In this document: one piece after another, positions 33,574 to 41,992 of the stretch
Position numbering within the stretch: the first letter of the stretch is position 1
How the letters are laid out: the number at the start of each line of letters is the position of its first letter
NCBI RefSeq assembly: GCF_000482485.1
Contig: NZ_AXVK01000001.1
Coordinates: forward strand, 372,001-436,000
From: Paucisalibacillus globulus DSM 18846
GTDB taxonomy: Bacteria; Bacillota; Bacilli; Bacillales; Amphibacillaceae
Direction of reading: 5' to 3'
DNA length: 64,000 nucleotides
Position numbers and translations under genes: made by a program
Notes under the pieces: generated by a model
The model's database searches: none
Seen by the model: the letters and a program-made list of their open reading frames with translations, nothing else
What the model was told of the DNA's origin: nothing

Positions 33574-34586
33574 ATAATATCACTCCCAGTTTCAATGGAT
33601 ACTGCATGAGCAATACATGGAATTGGATCCTTTTGATTCACACTTAAAGGGGAGTGAAGGGCCCCAGTAGCTACTACAAGTATTTTCTCCATTTCTCCTT
33701 TTTTCATCAAATCTAGAAAATGTCCATAAGTAACAACTGCTGAACACGCAGGTCCACTTCCCCCAGCTAATACAGGTTGGTCTTCACGATATATGGTAAG
33801 TCCACAGTCAACAAAATTTTCTTCTGCAATATTTATGTCATTCTGATGGAGTAAATCTAATGCAACTTCTCTACCTATATGTGCCAGATCTCCTGTAATA
33901 ATAAGGTCGTAGTATGAAGCATCGATATTTCTTTCTTTTAAATGAGTAATAATTGTATCTACAGCTGCAGGCGCCATTGCGCCACCCATGTTAAACGGAT
34001 CTGTCATTCCCATATCAACAATTTTACCGATTGTTGCAGAAGTTATTTTTGGTCCATTTCCAGATTTAGCAACTAATGCACAGCCAGCTCCTGTAACAGT
34101 CCATTGAGCGGTAGGAGGCTTCTGACCACCATATTCTGTAGGATAACGAAATTGTTTTTCTGCTGCAGCATTATGACTAGAAGTACCACTAAGTATATAT
34201 TCTGCACCATTCGCATTAATCATAAAGGCTGCAAGTGCGAGGCTTTCCATTGATGTAGCACAGGCACTAAATAAACCAAAATAGGGGGACCCAATTGTAT
34301 TAGCAGCAAAACTAGTAGGTGTTATTTGATTGATTAAATCACCACTGATGAAGAATGATACTTGTTCTTTTTCAATGGGGCTATTTTTAATTGCATACTG
34401 ACATGCTTCTTCCATCATCTTTTGCTGTGCTTTTTCAAAGGAATCTTCCTCTAACCACATATCGTCATGTAATATATTAAATGCATGTGGAATCTTTCCA
34501 TTGGCTTCGAATGGACCACCAACAGTGCCAGTTGAAATGATTACAGGGTTATTTTCAAATATCCAAGTACGATGTCCTGCTAGCAT
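33570..34586 (-). CDS. spoVAD: SpoVAD, dipicolinate-binding stage V protein
   Basis: Peripheral thiolase-fold protein that binds dipicolinic acid for the SpoVA channel. The 338 residues show [24 protein letters not shown] at the front, the [15 protein letters not shown] segment in the thiolase active-site position, and [14 protein letters not shown]. The ATG comes directly after the spoVAC stop (TAAATG). Middle gene of the seven-gene operon. Confidence 0.94.
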   Translation of the reverse strand: MLAGHRTWIFENNPVIISTGTVGGPFEANGKIPHAFNILHDDMWLEEDSFEKAQQKMMEEACQYAIKNSPIEKEQVSFFISGDLINQITPTSFAANTIGSPYFGLFSACATSMESLALAAFMINANGAEYILSGTSSHNAAAEKQFRYPTEYGGQKPPTAQWTVTGAGCALVAKSGNGPKITSATIGKIVDMGMTDPFNMGGAMAPAAVDTIITHLKERNIDASYYDLIITGDLAHIGREVALDLLHQNDINIAEENFVDCGLTIYREDQPVLAGGSGPACSAVVTYGHFLDLMKKGEMEKILVVATGALHSPLSVNQKDPIPCIAHAVSIETGSDII

Positions 34587-35066
34587 TTAAAATCCACCCC
34601 AAGATATTATAATTGTTTTTATTAATGCCACTATGAAAGCAGAGAAAACACCAAATAATATAACAGAACCCGCTAATTTAAACATGTTACCACCAACACC
34701 GAGTACAAATCCTTCGGTGCGATGCTCGATGGCAGCAGAAATGACAGCATTACCGAATCCAGTAACGGGTACAGCAGAGCCGGCTCCAGCGAATTGGCCG
34801 ATGCGATCATACACGCCAAACCCTGTAAGTAGCATTGTGATAAAGATTAATGTTGCAGTAGTAGGGTTTCCAGCTGTTTGTTCGGTGAAATCAAAATAAT
34901 ATATATATAATGTAGAAATTAGCTGGCCGATAAAACAAATAAATCCACCTACAAAAAATGCTTTTAAACAATTTTTAAGGATAGGACGCTTTACCTCTCG
35001 TTCATCTTGAAAAGCTTGATAATTTTGAGCTTTTGGAGGGAGATTTTTTTTCTTTTTATCTGCCAT
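34587..35066 (-). CDS. spoVAC: SpoVAC, stage V sporulation membrane protein
   Basis: The 159 residues have a charged N-terminus (KKKKNLPPKAQNYQAFQDER) and about four membrane helices with the family motifs FFVGGFICFIGQ, GFGVYDRIGQFAGAG and VTGFGNAV. In B. subtilis SpoVAC acts as a mechanosensitive channel in the spore inner membrane. Followed without gap by spoVAD. Confidence 0.93.
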   Translation of the reverse strand: MADKKKKNLPPKAQNYQAFQDEREVKRPILKNCLKAFFVGGFICFIGQLISTLYIYYFDFTEQTAGNPTTATLIFITMLLTGFGVYDRIGQFAGAGSAVPVTGFGNAVISAAIEHRTEGFVLGVGGNMFKLAGSVILFGVFSAFIVALIKTIIISWGGF

Positions 35067-35105
35067 TTGAATACCTTCTTTCTAATGATCAACTAGTACT
35101 GGATG

Positions 35106-35576
35106 CTATGTTTGTTCCTTCAATAATTTACTGATGTGGTCAAGGCGTTTTTTTAATGCTTTTTTAGAAATGTTGTTATTCTGTAATTCTTTTTCAAGTG
35201 CTTCTAGTTCTAAAATTATCTTTTTGTCAGTAGCAAGCTCGACACTTATTTTATCCTTTTCAAATTTCTTATCCATTTCTTTTGATAAATCGTTATTTAT
35301 TTTCGACAGTTTAAACCGATCATGGTGAGGAATCTCAATAGCTATTATAAGTAAATCATCGGAATTAACAGCGAAAATTTTCTGGATATCATTTTTTTGC
35401 GATAATATTCGCTTTGCTTCGTTAGCGTATTCCTGATTATAAGCTTGATTAGAGGAAATCTGTGTTATGTTAAGTTGTTCATGTGAGTTAGATGATTCAG
35501 ATTTATCATTAGCACATCCAACGATTAGAAACAGAGATATAATCCCATATATGATTATAAATCGATATTTCACCAT
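35106..35576 (-). CDS. YhcN/YlaJ-family spore lipoprotein in the spoVA2-type operon
   Basis: About 156 residues: lipoprotein signal with lipobox IVGC (FIIIYGIISLFLIVGC), a Ser/Asn-rich linker, then the YhcN/YlaJ domain (AYNQEYANEAKRILSQKNDIQ, VNSDDLLIIAIEIP) and a helical C-terminus (ALEKELQNNNISKKALKKRL). ATG 35576 is chosen over GTG 35583-35585 since GGTG precedes it by 6 bases. This is the second gene in known spoVA2 operons. Role unproven; family members sit in spore membranes. Confidence 0.82.
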   Translation of the reverse strand: MVKYRFIIIYGIISLFLIVGCANDKSESSNSHEQLNITQISSNQAYNQEYANEAKRILSQKNDIQKIFAVNSDDLLIIAIEIPHHDRFKLSKINNDLSKEMDKKFEKDKISVELATDKKIILELEALEKELQNNNISKKALKKRLDHISKLLKEQT

Positions 35577-35603
35577 GTTATTCACCTAATTCTTTAAATG
35601 ATT

Positions 35604-35628
35604 GAAGAGGAGAGGTAACCTCCTCTTC
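35604..35628 (-). other. Hairpin between first and second genes of the spoVA2-type operon
   Basis: GAAGAGGAG (35604-35612) pairs with CTCCTCTTC (35620-35628). There is no T-run after it on the minus strand, so RNA processing or stabilisation is more likely than termination. Confidence 0.45.
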
Positions 35629-35630
35629 AG

Positions 35631-35837
35631 TTAGAAACCTTTATATTGTGGTTCTTCCTGCTCAATTTGTTGCACGCGAGGCTCGACACTGTCTAATATG
35701 CTTTGGGTTTGTTGTGCAGCTTGTTCATATACCTGTTTTGCTTGTTTGTTCTCCGTTTGAAGTGCAAACTGTTCGAAGCTTGCCTGCACACTTTTTAGTC
35801 CAGCAACTGCTTGTTTAATTTGGCTACCAACTGTCAT
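35631..35837 (-). CDS. DUF1657 protein, first gene of the spoVA2-type operon
   Basis: Sixty-eight residues, all helical: TVGSQIKQAVAGLKSVQASF, then ENKQAKQVYEQAAQQTQSIL and EEPQYKGF at the end. The ATG at 35837 is preceded by GAGGAGG. DUF1657 proteins accompany spoVA2 operons in this first position. The promoter region 35838-35900 has no clear sigma-G match. Confidence 0.85.
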   Translation of the reverse strand: MTVGSQIKQAVAGLKSVQASFEQFALQTENKQAKQVYEQAAQQTQSILDSVEPRVQQIEQEEPQYKGF

Positions 35838-35908
35838 GTGTTTTCCTCCTCAAAATAGCTTTCACTATATAGCATCGTGAAATATTGTCGAAATATACTT
35901 GTTAGGTG

Positions 35909-35998
35909 TTACCAATTTTCATTTAGAAATATCGTTAAAATAAGCGTTGTAGCTACTAGTGATATTCCGATTTGAGTCTTGTCCATAGTGCTTTTCAT
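35909..35998 (-). CDS. Doubtful 29-residue membrane peptide
   Basis: MKSTMDKTQIGISLVATTLI and the rest would form one membrane helix. There is no Shine-Dalgarno, so coding is uncertain. Nothing else is visible in 35838-36053. Confidence 0.22.
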   Translation of the reverse strand: MKSTMDKTQIGISLVATTLILTIFLNENW

Positions 35999-36053
35999 TT
36001 GAGAAATTGTACGTTATGACAAGTATTGATTTGCCTATCTTTGAAAGTTATTG

Positions 36054-36090
36054 AAACAAAAAAAGGTGCTCCACAATTGGAACACCTTTA
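36054..36090 (-). terminator. Terminator of the lipoprotein gene
   Basis: Minus-strand stem AAAGGTGTTCC / GGAGCACCTTT followed by a T-run (complement of the A-run at 36056-36064). Confidence 0.75.
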
Positions 36091-36142
36091 GTAGTTAGCA
36101 AATTTATTTATAAATATCCTATAAAAAAACTGGTAATATTTA

Positions 36143-36859
36143 TTATTTTTCTACTGTGAAAATCACCTCACTCACATTATTATTTGTGGTTTCAGAATGT
36201 AAATTATTTGGTTCAATAGTATCAGGCACAGTAATTGATAAGCTTTCTTCGTCAATCCAAGAAACGAACAAAATTGGCCATTGGTAATCAAGAAAATTAT
36301 TTGTAATAGAATCGTTCTCGATGGAGAGCACATGCCATTCTTCTAAATCTATGACGACAACGTTAGAAAGTGGAAATTCGTGAGTAGAATTTCTGTTGAA
36401 TTTTAGTAATAACTTTGAGTCCTCCGGTGATATTGTAACATGTTCAAATATCGCTAAATCTGCAACTAATAATCCTGTGTTTTCACTGGTCTCATCTAGT
36501 AAAAGATAGGAACATTCTTCATTGGTACACGAAAATTCGAGTAAATATATAATGTTTCCGTCTTTATTTAAAATATGTTGAATTCCCATCTCTTCAATAA
36601 CAGCTTGTCGATCATCTGCTGCATGCAAATAAGCACTTAGAATTGGAATTTGCTTTAGGTTAACACGTAGAACTTCCTCATCTAATTTAAATTCAATAAA
36701 TTCATCAACTTCTTCATTATCACTTACTTCTTCAATAAGTTCAGGTTCTTCTGCTACTTCCTCAGGTGGTGTATCCACCTTTACAATGGCAGGCTCATGA
36801 TTTGTACAGGCAACAACAAAAAAAAGCAGGAAAGATAAAACACCAAGTGATTTTCGCAT
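36143..36859 (-). CDS. Lipoprotein of unknown function
   Basis: The 238 residues begin with a lipoprotein signal (SLGVLSFLLFFVVAC; lipobox VVAC), followed by an acidic Glu/Pro/Val-rich linker (residues 25-55) and a mostly beta domain with two Cys (SCTNEEC). Not recognised. Exposed on the outer face of the membrane. Single gene with its own terminator. Confidence 0.75.
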   Translation of the reverse strand: MRKSLGVLSFLLFFVVACTNHEPAIVKVDTPPEEVAEEPELIEEVSDNEEVDEFIEFKLDEEVLRVNLKQIPILSAYLHAADDRQAVIEEMGIQHILNKDGNIIYLLEFSCTNEECSYLLLDETSENTGLLVADLAIFEHVTISPEDSKLLLKFNRNSTHEFPLSNVVVIDLEEWHVLSIENDSITNNFLDYQWPILFVSWIDEESLSITVPDTIEPNNLHSETTNNNVSEVIFTVEK

Positions 36860-36977
36860 ATTTTTTATGACACTCCTGTTAAGTGCTGTTTATTAAAAAT
36901 TCTTCTCTAACTATACAGTATCACTTGGTGACTATAATAGGAACAGTTTTTGTGTGTTTTTTCAGTTAATATATAAA

Positions 36978-37091
36978 TTAATCCTTTACGTCTTCTTCCA
37001 CGGCAATAGCTTTGGCTATACGATTTGCACGAATCATGAGTAATATGATTAGAAAAACAATTAGTAAAACAGTAATTACTACTGATATCAC
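36978..37091 (-). CDS. 37-residue single-span membrane microprotein
   Basis: GTG start preceded by GGAGGG at a 7-base spacing. The product is one hydrophobic helix (ISVVITVLLIVFLIILLMI) followed by a basic then acidic tail (RANRIAKAIAVEEDVKD). Too short for usual gene finders. Function unknown. Confidence 0.55.
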   Translation of the reverse strand: MISVVITVLLIVFLIILLMIRANRIAKAIAVEEDVKD

Positions 37092-37290
37092 GGGAAGACC
37101 CTCCATATTTTTATTTTAGTATGTGATTAACCAAAATAGTTATCATTAGTAAGAAAATTTTGGTACACTGAACTTAACCTTTATATTTACCAGGATTGAT
37201 AAAAGCTTTGCGCCGAGATATGAAGAACTAACGCATATTCTAGAAGAAGAGCGAATGTGAGTTTTTTCAAAAAGAGGGGGTGGATAAAGA

Positions 37291-37701
37291 ATGAAAACAT
37301 TTTTGCTAAAAGGATTACAAATTATTGAAAGTCAAAATGAAGAAATAGTTAAGACAGATATCAATTTGTTAGATGGTCTCATTATTAACCGTGAGGATGA
37401 TAATAATACATGGCTCATTGAGGCATTAGTAGACAAGAATTACTTAGATTTTTTTAAGGTAATACAAGAAAAGGAAGAACAAGTTATGATTGAAGTGAAG
37501 ATATCAAAAACAACCAATGCTCCAGCAACATTTATTACATCCATTGATAGTATTAATAATATTGGAAAACATATAAATGTTATGTTAATGGGGAAAATTA
37601 TTGATAAAAGAAAAAGTAAAATTGAAGAAATGCTTAGTGAATTAATTGAAAAGGGTTATGAGGGGGAAATTTTACTAACTAAATTCAAAAGTCTTCTATA
37701 A
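37291..37701 (+). CDS. ywpF: YwpF-like family protein
   Basis: The 136 residues match Bacillus YwpF in length and in pattern: KTFLLKGLQIIE start, LLDGLIINRED, the EVKISKTTNAPATF strand and GYEGEILLTKFK end. A small cytosolic protein of unknown function. AGAGGGGGTGG precedes ATG 37291. Confidence 0.75.
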   Translation: MKTFLLKGLQIIESQNEEIVKTDINLLDGLIINREDDNNTWLIEALVDKNYLDFFKVIQEKEEQVMIEVKISKTTNAPATFITSIDSINNIGKHINVMLMGKIIDKRKSKIEEMLSELIEKGYEGEILLTKFKSLL

Positions 37702-37732
37702 AAAAGGCTAGACCGTTATATCAGACTAGCCT
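37701..37732. terminator. Terminator between ywpF and glcF
   Basis: AGGCTAG (37705-37711) pairs with CTAGCCT (37726-37732). The T-run is on the minus-strand side, so it mainly ends the glcDF transcript. Confidence 0.65.
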
Positions 37733-37805
37733 CGCCATTACTTATAAGTAGTTGGAAAGCATAAAAATAACATACCTTTTAAAAGAAGGAAGAATGACTG
37801 TTTTT

Positions 37806-39131
37806 CTAAAGTGATTGTTCAAAAGCTTCAAGTAAGAAATCTACAATGTGAACAGCTCTCATTGTATCTGATAAACCTTCACGTTCAATTCCGAGCTTCA
37901 TTTGTAGTAAACAACCAGGATTTGCTGTAATGATTGTTTTTGCTTTTGTCATTTTAGCTTGCTCCATTTTATAGTCTAGAATTTGCATTGACATTTCAGA
38001 CTCCACAATATTATAAATACCTGCTGACCCACAGCACCTACTGGCATCTTTCATTTCTACATAAGTAACACCTTGAATAGATTGTAATAACTTCCTAGGC
38101 TCTATGAACGTTTTTTGACCATTCTTTAAGTGGCAGGAATCTTGATATGTAACAATCTGTTCTTCCAACCTTAGTTTTTCTTTATCAAAATCTAATTCAA
38201 CTAAAATACTTGTAATATCTTTTATTTTTGAAGAGAATTTCTCTGCACGGTAAGACCATTCTGGATCATCTTTTAATAAATAACCGTAATCGACTAAAAA
38301 TGCCCCACAACCACCAGCATTCGTAATGATATAGTCTGCACCTATATGTTCAAATGCTTCTATATTTTTTTTTGCCATTTCTTTCGATTTTTCACGTTCA
38401 CCACTGTGACCATGAAGTGCGCCACAGCAATTTTGTGTTTCTGGTATAACTATTTCACAACCAGCATACTGGAGAAGTTTCATTGTAGAATCATTGGTTG
38501 ACATGAACATCGTATCCATTAAACAACCAGAAAAGAAAGCAACTTTTTTCTTTTGAACGTGTATGGCATGAAGATGGTTTGGACGACTTTTTAGTTCTTT
38601 TTTCTTTGGTACAGTTGGAAGAACCTTTTCCATCGTTCTTATTGATTCAGGAAAGAAGTTCATTATACCACTTTTTCTTGCAACTTTTTGTAAACCAGAA
38701 CGTTGATAAAAACCAAGCAGATTAGTTGCTGTAACCATGCGATTTTGATGTGGAAAGAGGTTGTTAAACACAATTCCACGAACCGTTTTTTCTACGATGG
38801 AAGACTTTTTATTTTGATATATGATGTCTCTAGCTTGTTCTAATAGATGGCCATATTTTACCCCTGAAGGGCAGACGGGTTCACAAGCTCTACAACCTAA
38901 GCATAAATCAAGTGAGCGCTTCACATCCTGGTCTGGAGCAATATCACCATCAACTACTGCCTTCATCATTGCAATTCGACCTCGTGGGGAGTGAGCTTCA
39001 TCCATGCCAGATTCAATGTAAGTGGGGCAGCTTGGGAGACAAAAACCACAACGCATACAATTAAGTAACTCGTCATAATCCATCTTTTCCTTAAAACCTT
39101 GTGAGATTCTTTCCTTTTCTGCAGTTTTCAT
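37806..39131 (-). CDS. glcF: Glycolate oxidase iron-sulfur subunit
   Basis: The 441 residues carry two 4Fe-4S clusters near the start, CMRCGFCLPSCP (Cys25, 28, 31, 35) and CLGCRACEPVCP (about 77-88), then two CCG domains with the CxxxCCG-type signatures ETQNCCGALHGH and DASRCCGSAG. It passes electrons from the flavin subunit to the quinone pool. Its ATG overlaps the glcD stop by 4 bases. Matches B. subtilis YsfD. Confidence 0.92.
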   Translation of the reverse strand: MKTAEKERISQGFKEKMDYDELLNCMRCGFCLPSCPTYIESGMDEAHSPRGRIAMMKAVVDGDIAPDQDVKRSLDLCLGCRACEPVCPSGVKYGHLLEQARDIIYQNKKSSIVEKTVRGIVFNNLFPHQNRMVTATNLLGFYQRSGLQKVARKSGIMNFFPESIRTMEKVLPTVPKKKELKSRPNHLHAIHVQKKKVAFFSGCLMDTMFMSTNDSTMKLLQYAGCEIVIPETQNCCGALHGHSGEREKSKEMAKKNIEAFEHIGADYIITNAGGCGAFLVDYGYLLKDDPEWSYRAEKFSSKIKDITSILVELDFDKEKLRLEEQIVTYQDSCHLKNGQKTFIEPRKLLQSIQGVTYVEMKDASRCCGSAGIYNIVESEMSMQILDYKMEQAKMTKAKTIITANPGCLLQMKLGIEREGLSDTMRAVHIVDFLLEAFEQSL

Positions 39132-40540
39132 TTTTGAATCACCACTCTTTTTCTATCCGACATTGTGAACATTTTACCTGGATTCATAATATTATTTGGA
39201 TCAAATGCTAATTTGATATTTCGCATAATATCAATGCCAGCTTCACCAACTTTTAAATGGAGGTAGGGAAGTTTCATTGCTCCGACACCATGCTCACCGG
39301 TTATCGTTCCTCCTAATTCGATTGCCTTTTTAAATATTTCTTCAAATGCGTTTTCGACACGCGACATTTCTACTTTGTCACGAATATCGGTCAAGCAAGT
39401 CGGGTGGAGGTTTCCATCACCAGCATGACCAAAAGTACAAATGGTTACTTGGTTTCGATTCGCTATTTCTTTAATGGCACTTACCATTTTTGCTATTTCA
39501 GAACGGGGTACTGTAGCATCTTCTAAAATCGTTGTAGGTCTTAAACGAGCTAGAGCAGATAAAGCGGCTCTTCTTGCTGTTGTTAATGCTTCTGCTTCCT
39601 CATTAGATTTTGCAAGTGTTACTTCCACGGCTTCATTTTCTCGGCAAATAGTTGCTATTTTTTCCATATCTGAGTCGACGACTGATTTCGGTCCATCTTG
39701 TTCAATAATTAAGACTGCCTTGACATTAGTAGGTAAGCCAATCTGAGCAAAATCTTCTACAGCTTTTAAGGTAGGCTGATCTAAAAATTCTAATGTTGCT
39801 GGAATAATTCGATTTGCTATAATGGCTGATACAGAGCGTGCTGCAGCATCAAGATTTTGATAGAGTACTAGCATAGTTTTCTTCGTTTCCGGTTTAGGAA
39901 TTAGTTTTAACGTTGCTTCTGTAACAATGCCTAAGGTGCCTTCTGATCCGACAAATAATCTAGTAAGGTCATAACCAGCAACATCCTTTGCTAATTTTCC
40001 TCCGGTTTTTATAATTTCTCCATTGGGTAAAACAACCTCAAGCCCCAATACATAATCGCGAGTTACGCCATATTTTAACCCACGTAGTCCACCGGAATTT
40101 TCATTAATATTTCCTCCGATTTGTGAGATTTTCATTGAACTAGGGTCAGGAGGATAAAAGAATCCCTTATCCTCTATAGCTTCAATAAGTGTTTGGGTAA
40201 CAACTCCGGGCTGTGTTCTAACAGTTAGATTTTCTTCATCTATTTCTATTATGTTGTTTAAATGTTTCATTAATAACACGATTCCACCGTGCAAAGGGGT
40301 TGTTCCCGCACTTAGATTTGTTCCAGAACCACGAGGAACTATCGGGATTTTATATTGATTACATAATTTCACTACTTTTGCTACTTCTTGACTGTCTCTT
40401 GGAGATACTACTGCATCTGGAAATGATTGAAATCCTGGTGTAGCATCGTATGAATAAGTTAGTAAACTAGTTTTTGAATCCTGATAGTTATCAAGACCAA
40501 CAATAGAAATTAATGCTTCCTTTACATGCTTATCTAACAT
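39128..40540 (-). CDS. glcD: Glycolate oxidase FAD-linked subunit
   Basis: Oxidises glycolate (or lactate-type 2-hydroxy acids) to the 2-oxo acid. The 470 residues show the PCMH FAD fold (PIVPRGSGTNLSAGTTPL; DPSSMKISQIGGNINENSGG; DYVLGLEVVLPNG) and the C-terminal substrate domain with FGHAGDGNLHPT and GEHGVGAMKLPYL. ATG 40540 follows AGGAGA. Operon glcD-glcF, with a divergent-looking but co-oriented regulator gene just upstream, equals ysfC-ysfD with ysfB in B. subtilis. Confidence 0.92.
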   Translation of the reverse strand: MLDKHVKEALISIVGLDNYQDSKTSLLTYSYDATPGFQSFPDAVVSPRDSQEVAKVVKLCNQYKIPIVPRGSGTNLSAGTTPLHGGIVLLMKHLNNIIEIDEENLTVRTQPGVVTQTLIEAIEDKGFFYPPDPSSMKISQIGGNINENSGGLRGLKYGVTRDYVLGLEVVLPNGEIIKTGGKLAKDVAGYDLTRLFVGSEGTLGIVTEATLKLIPKPETKKTMLVLYQNLDAAARSVSAIIANRIIPATLEFLDQPTLKAVEDFAQIGLPTNVKAVLIIEQDGPKSVVDSDMEKIATICRENEAVEVTLAKSNEEAEALTTARRAALSALARLRPTTILEDATVPRSEIAKMVSAIKEIANRNQVTICTFGHAGDGNLHPTCLTDIRDKVEMSRVENAFEEIFKKAIELGGTITGEHGVGAMKLPYLHLKVGEAGIDIMRNIKLAFDPNNIMNPGKMFTMSDRKRVVIQK

Positions 40541-40633
40541 ATAGGCATTCTCCTAAAGTTTTTCTTTTATTTTAATAGAAAAGAAGGGCGTTAGATATGG
40601 ATTTTCACACAAATATTTAATGCGAAAATTTTA

Positions 40634-41734
40634 TTATATTGGATGTTCATCCAAAAAGCGCATTCCCATATAAAATAGCGTGATGGAATGAGTATTTTTT
40701 GGGTTAAATCCTGTTAGCTGTTCAATACGGGCTAATCGATAATGTAGGGTGTTAATGTGAATATGTAATTCTTTTGCCGATTGCTTTAAATTCATATTAT
40801 TCTTCAAGATTACTTTCAATGTCTGGAATAGGGATTTTTCCTTATAAAGATTAGAAAATACCTTTCTAGTAAATTCTTTCTTAACTTCAATTCCGATTTC
40901 ATCCAAGCAAATTTCTAGTAATAAGTCTTCATAGGCTGTCATTGATTTGTATTTGCCAATTGATAGTGCTTTATTTGCATTCTGATAAGATTCTTTAATG
41001 ATAGGAGAATGTGATATTGTACCAATTCCTATAGCTAGTTTAAGCTCGTTTTTGTATGCAACATAGCTATGAAATGATTGTAGATGAGATTTCAATTGGG
41101 ATATTTCATAGGATTTTTCTTCCGTTATAAATAAGATTCGATTACGTCCCCAACGAATAGCAATACATTTAACTTTTAATTGAAGAAGGTTTAGGATTTC
41201 TTTTATCTGGTTGCTAGGTAATTCCTGTCTAGTATCGATAATCGTGCACCGGAAGGGAGGGGATATATCTACCCCGAGCATGTTCCCTTTGTTTATAAAT
41301 TCTAACGATATGTCTTCTAATTGAATCCAGTCAAAAAAATATGCCTCTACTGCTCTTGCATGCCATTCGGTTTCTTGTATAAAGATATTCTCGCGGATTA
41401 GTAATTCAGTCATTTTTTTCATAACAGATGCAAATGGGATGATTTTATTTGGATCACCCGTAATACCTATAACACCAATTACGTTATTTTCTATTGTAAT
41501 AGGTAAATTTACACCAGGTCGGATCCCCTCCAACTGTTTGATATGTTTCTCTGACAAGACTGTAGTTGAATTGCTTTTAATGGTGAGAAAGGCACCTTCA
41601 TGAAAATCTCCTATACGTGATGAATCTGTACTTGCAATAATAATAGCTTTTTCATTTAGAATAATGATGTCTTCATTAATTAGTTTTCTAGTTTCATTAA
41701 TAATTTTTTGTCCTAATTCAGGGGTTAGTTCCAT
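40634..41734 (-). CDS. CdaR-like transcriptional regulator of the glycolate genes
   Basis: The 366 residues have the sugar-diacid-recognition (CdaR) sensor at the front (ELGQKIINETRKLINEDI, ending IGVIGITGDP), a degenerate cyclase-like middle and a PucR-type helix-turn-helix at the C-terminus (AKELHIHINTLHYRLARIEQ). B. subtilis YsfB of the same type activates glcDF. GGAGGAT precedes ATG 41734. A palindrome 87 bp upstream may be its operator. Confidence 0.87.
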   Translation of the reverse strand: MELTPELGQKIINETRKLINEDIIILNEKAIIIASTDSSRIGDFHEGAFLTIKSNSTTVLSEKHIKQLEGIRPGVNLPITIENNVIGVIGITGDPNKIIPFASVMKKMTELLIRENIFIQETEWHARAVEAYFFDWIQLEDISLEFINKGNMLGVDISPPFRCTIIDTRQELPSNQIKEILNLLQLKVKCIAIRWGRNRILFITEEKSYEISQLKSHLQSFHSYVAYKNELKLAIGIGTISHSPIIKESYQNANKALSIGKYKSMTAYEDLLLEICLDEIGIEVKKEFTRKVFSNLYKEKSLFQTLKVILKNNMNLKQSAKELHIHINTLHYRLARIEQLTGFNPKNTHSITLFYMGMRFLDEHPI

Positions 41735-41820
41735 TTTTATCCTCCAAAATATTAAACAAGTCTTTCCAAATTCATTATTTTGATTTATAATCTTTGGATA
41801 TTATATTATATAGTTTATCG

Positions 41821-41855
41821 TAGCATAAAGGTTTGGTCGACAAAACCATACGCTA
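41821..41855. promoter_or_regulatory. Extended palindrome between the CdaR-like and K+ channel genes
   Basis: Core GGTTTGGTCGACAAAACC (41830-41847) is an 18-bp palindrome with two mismatched positions, flanked by TAGC (41821-41824) and GCTA (41852-41855). A candidate operator in the 258-base divergent region. Confidence 0.45.
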
Positions 41856-41992
41856 TTCAGTGTATTAAAACCTGTGGTTTGAAGTTTCTATTTACAAGTT
41901 ATCGAAAGTAGAGGAAATATAATTTAATCATGCTATAATAAAATTGAGGATTTTCCTGAAAATTCCGGGAAATTTGAGGAGTATGTATACTG

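Noticed and set aside
32128-35837. Tn1546-like transposon carrying spoVA2mob
   Set aside because: No transposase, resolvase or Tn3-type 38-bp ends found around the operon; only the palindromic element lies nearby.
35838-35900. Sigma-G promoter for the spoVA2-type operon
   Set aside because: GTATA and CTATATA occur in the right region, but spacing (about 21) and the -10 do not fit the consensus well enough.
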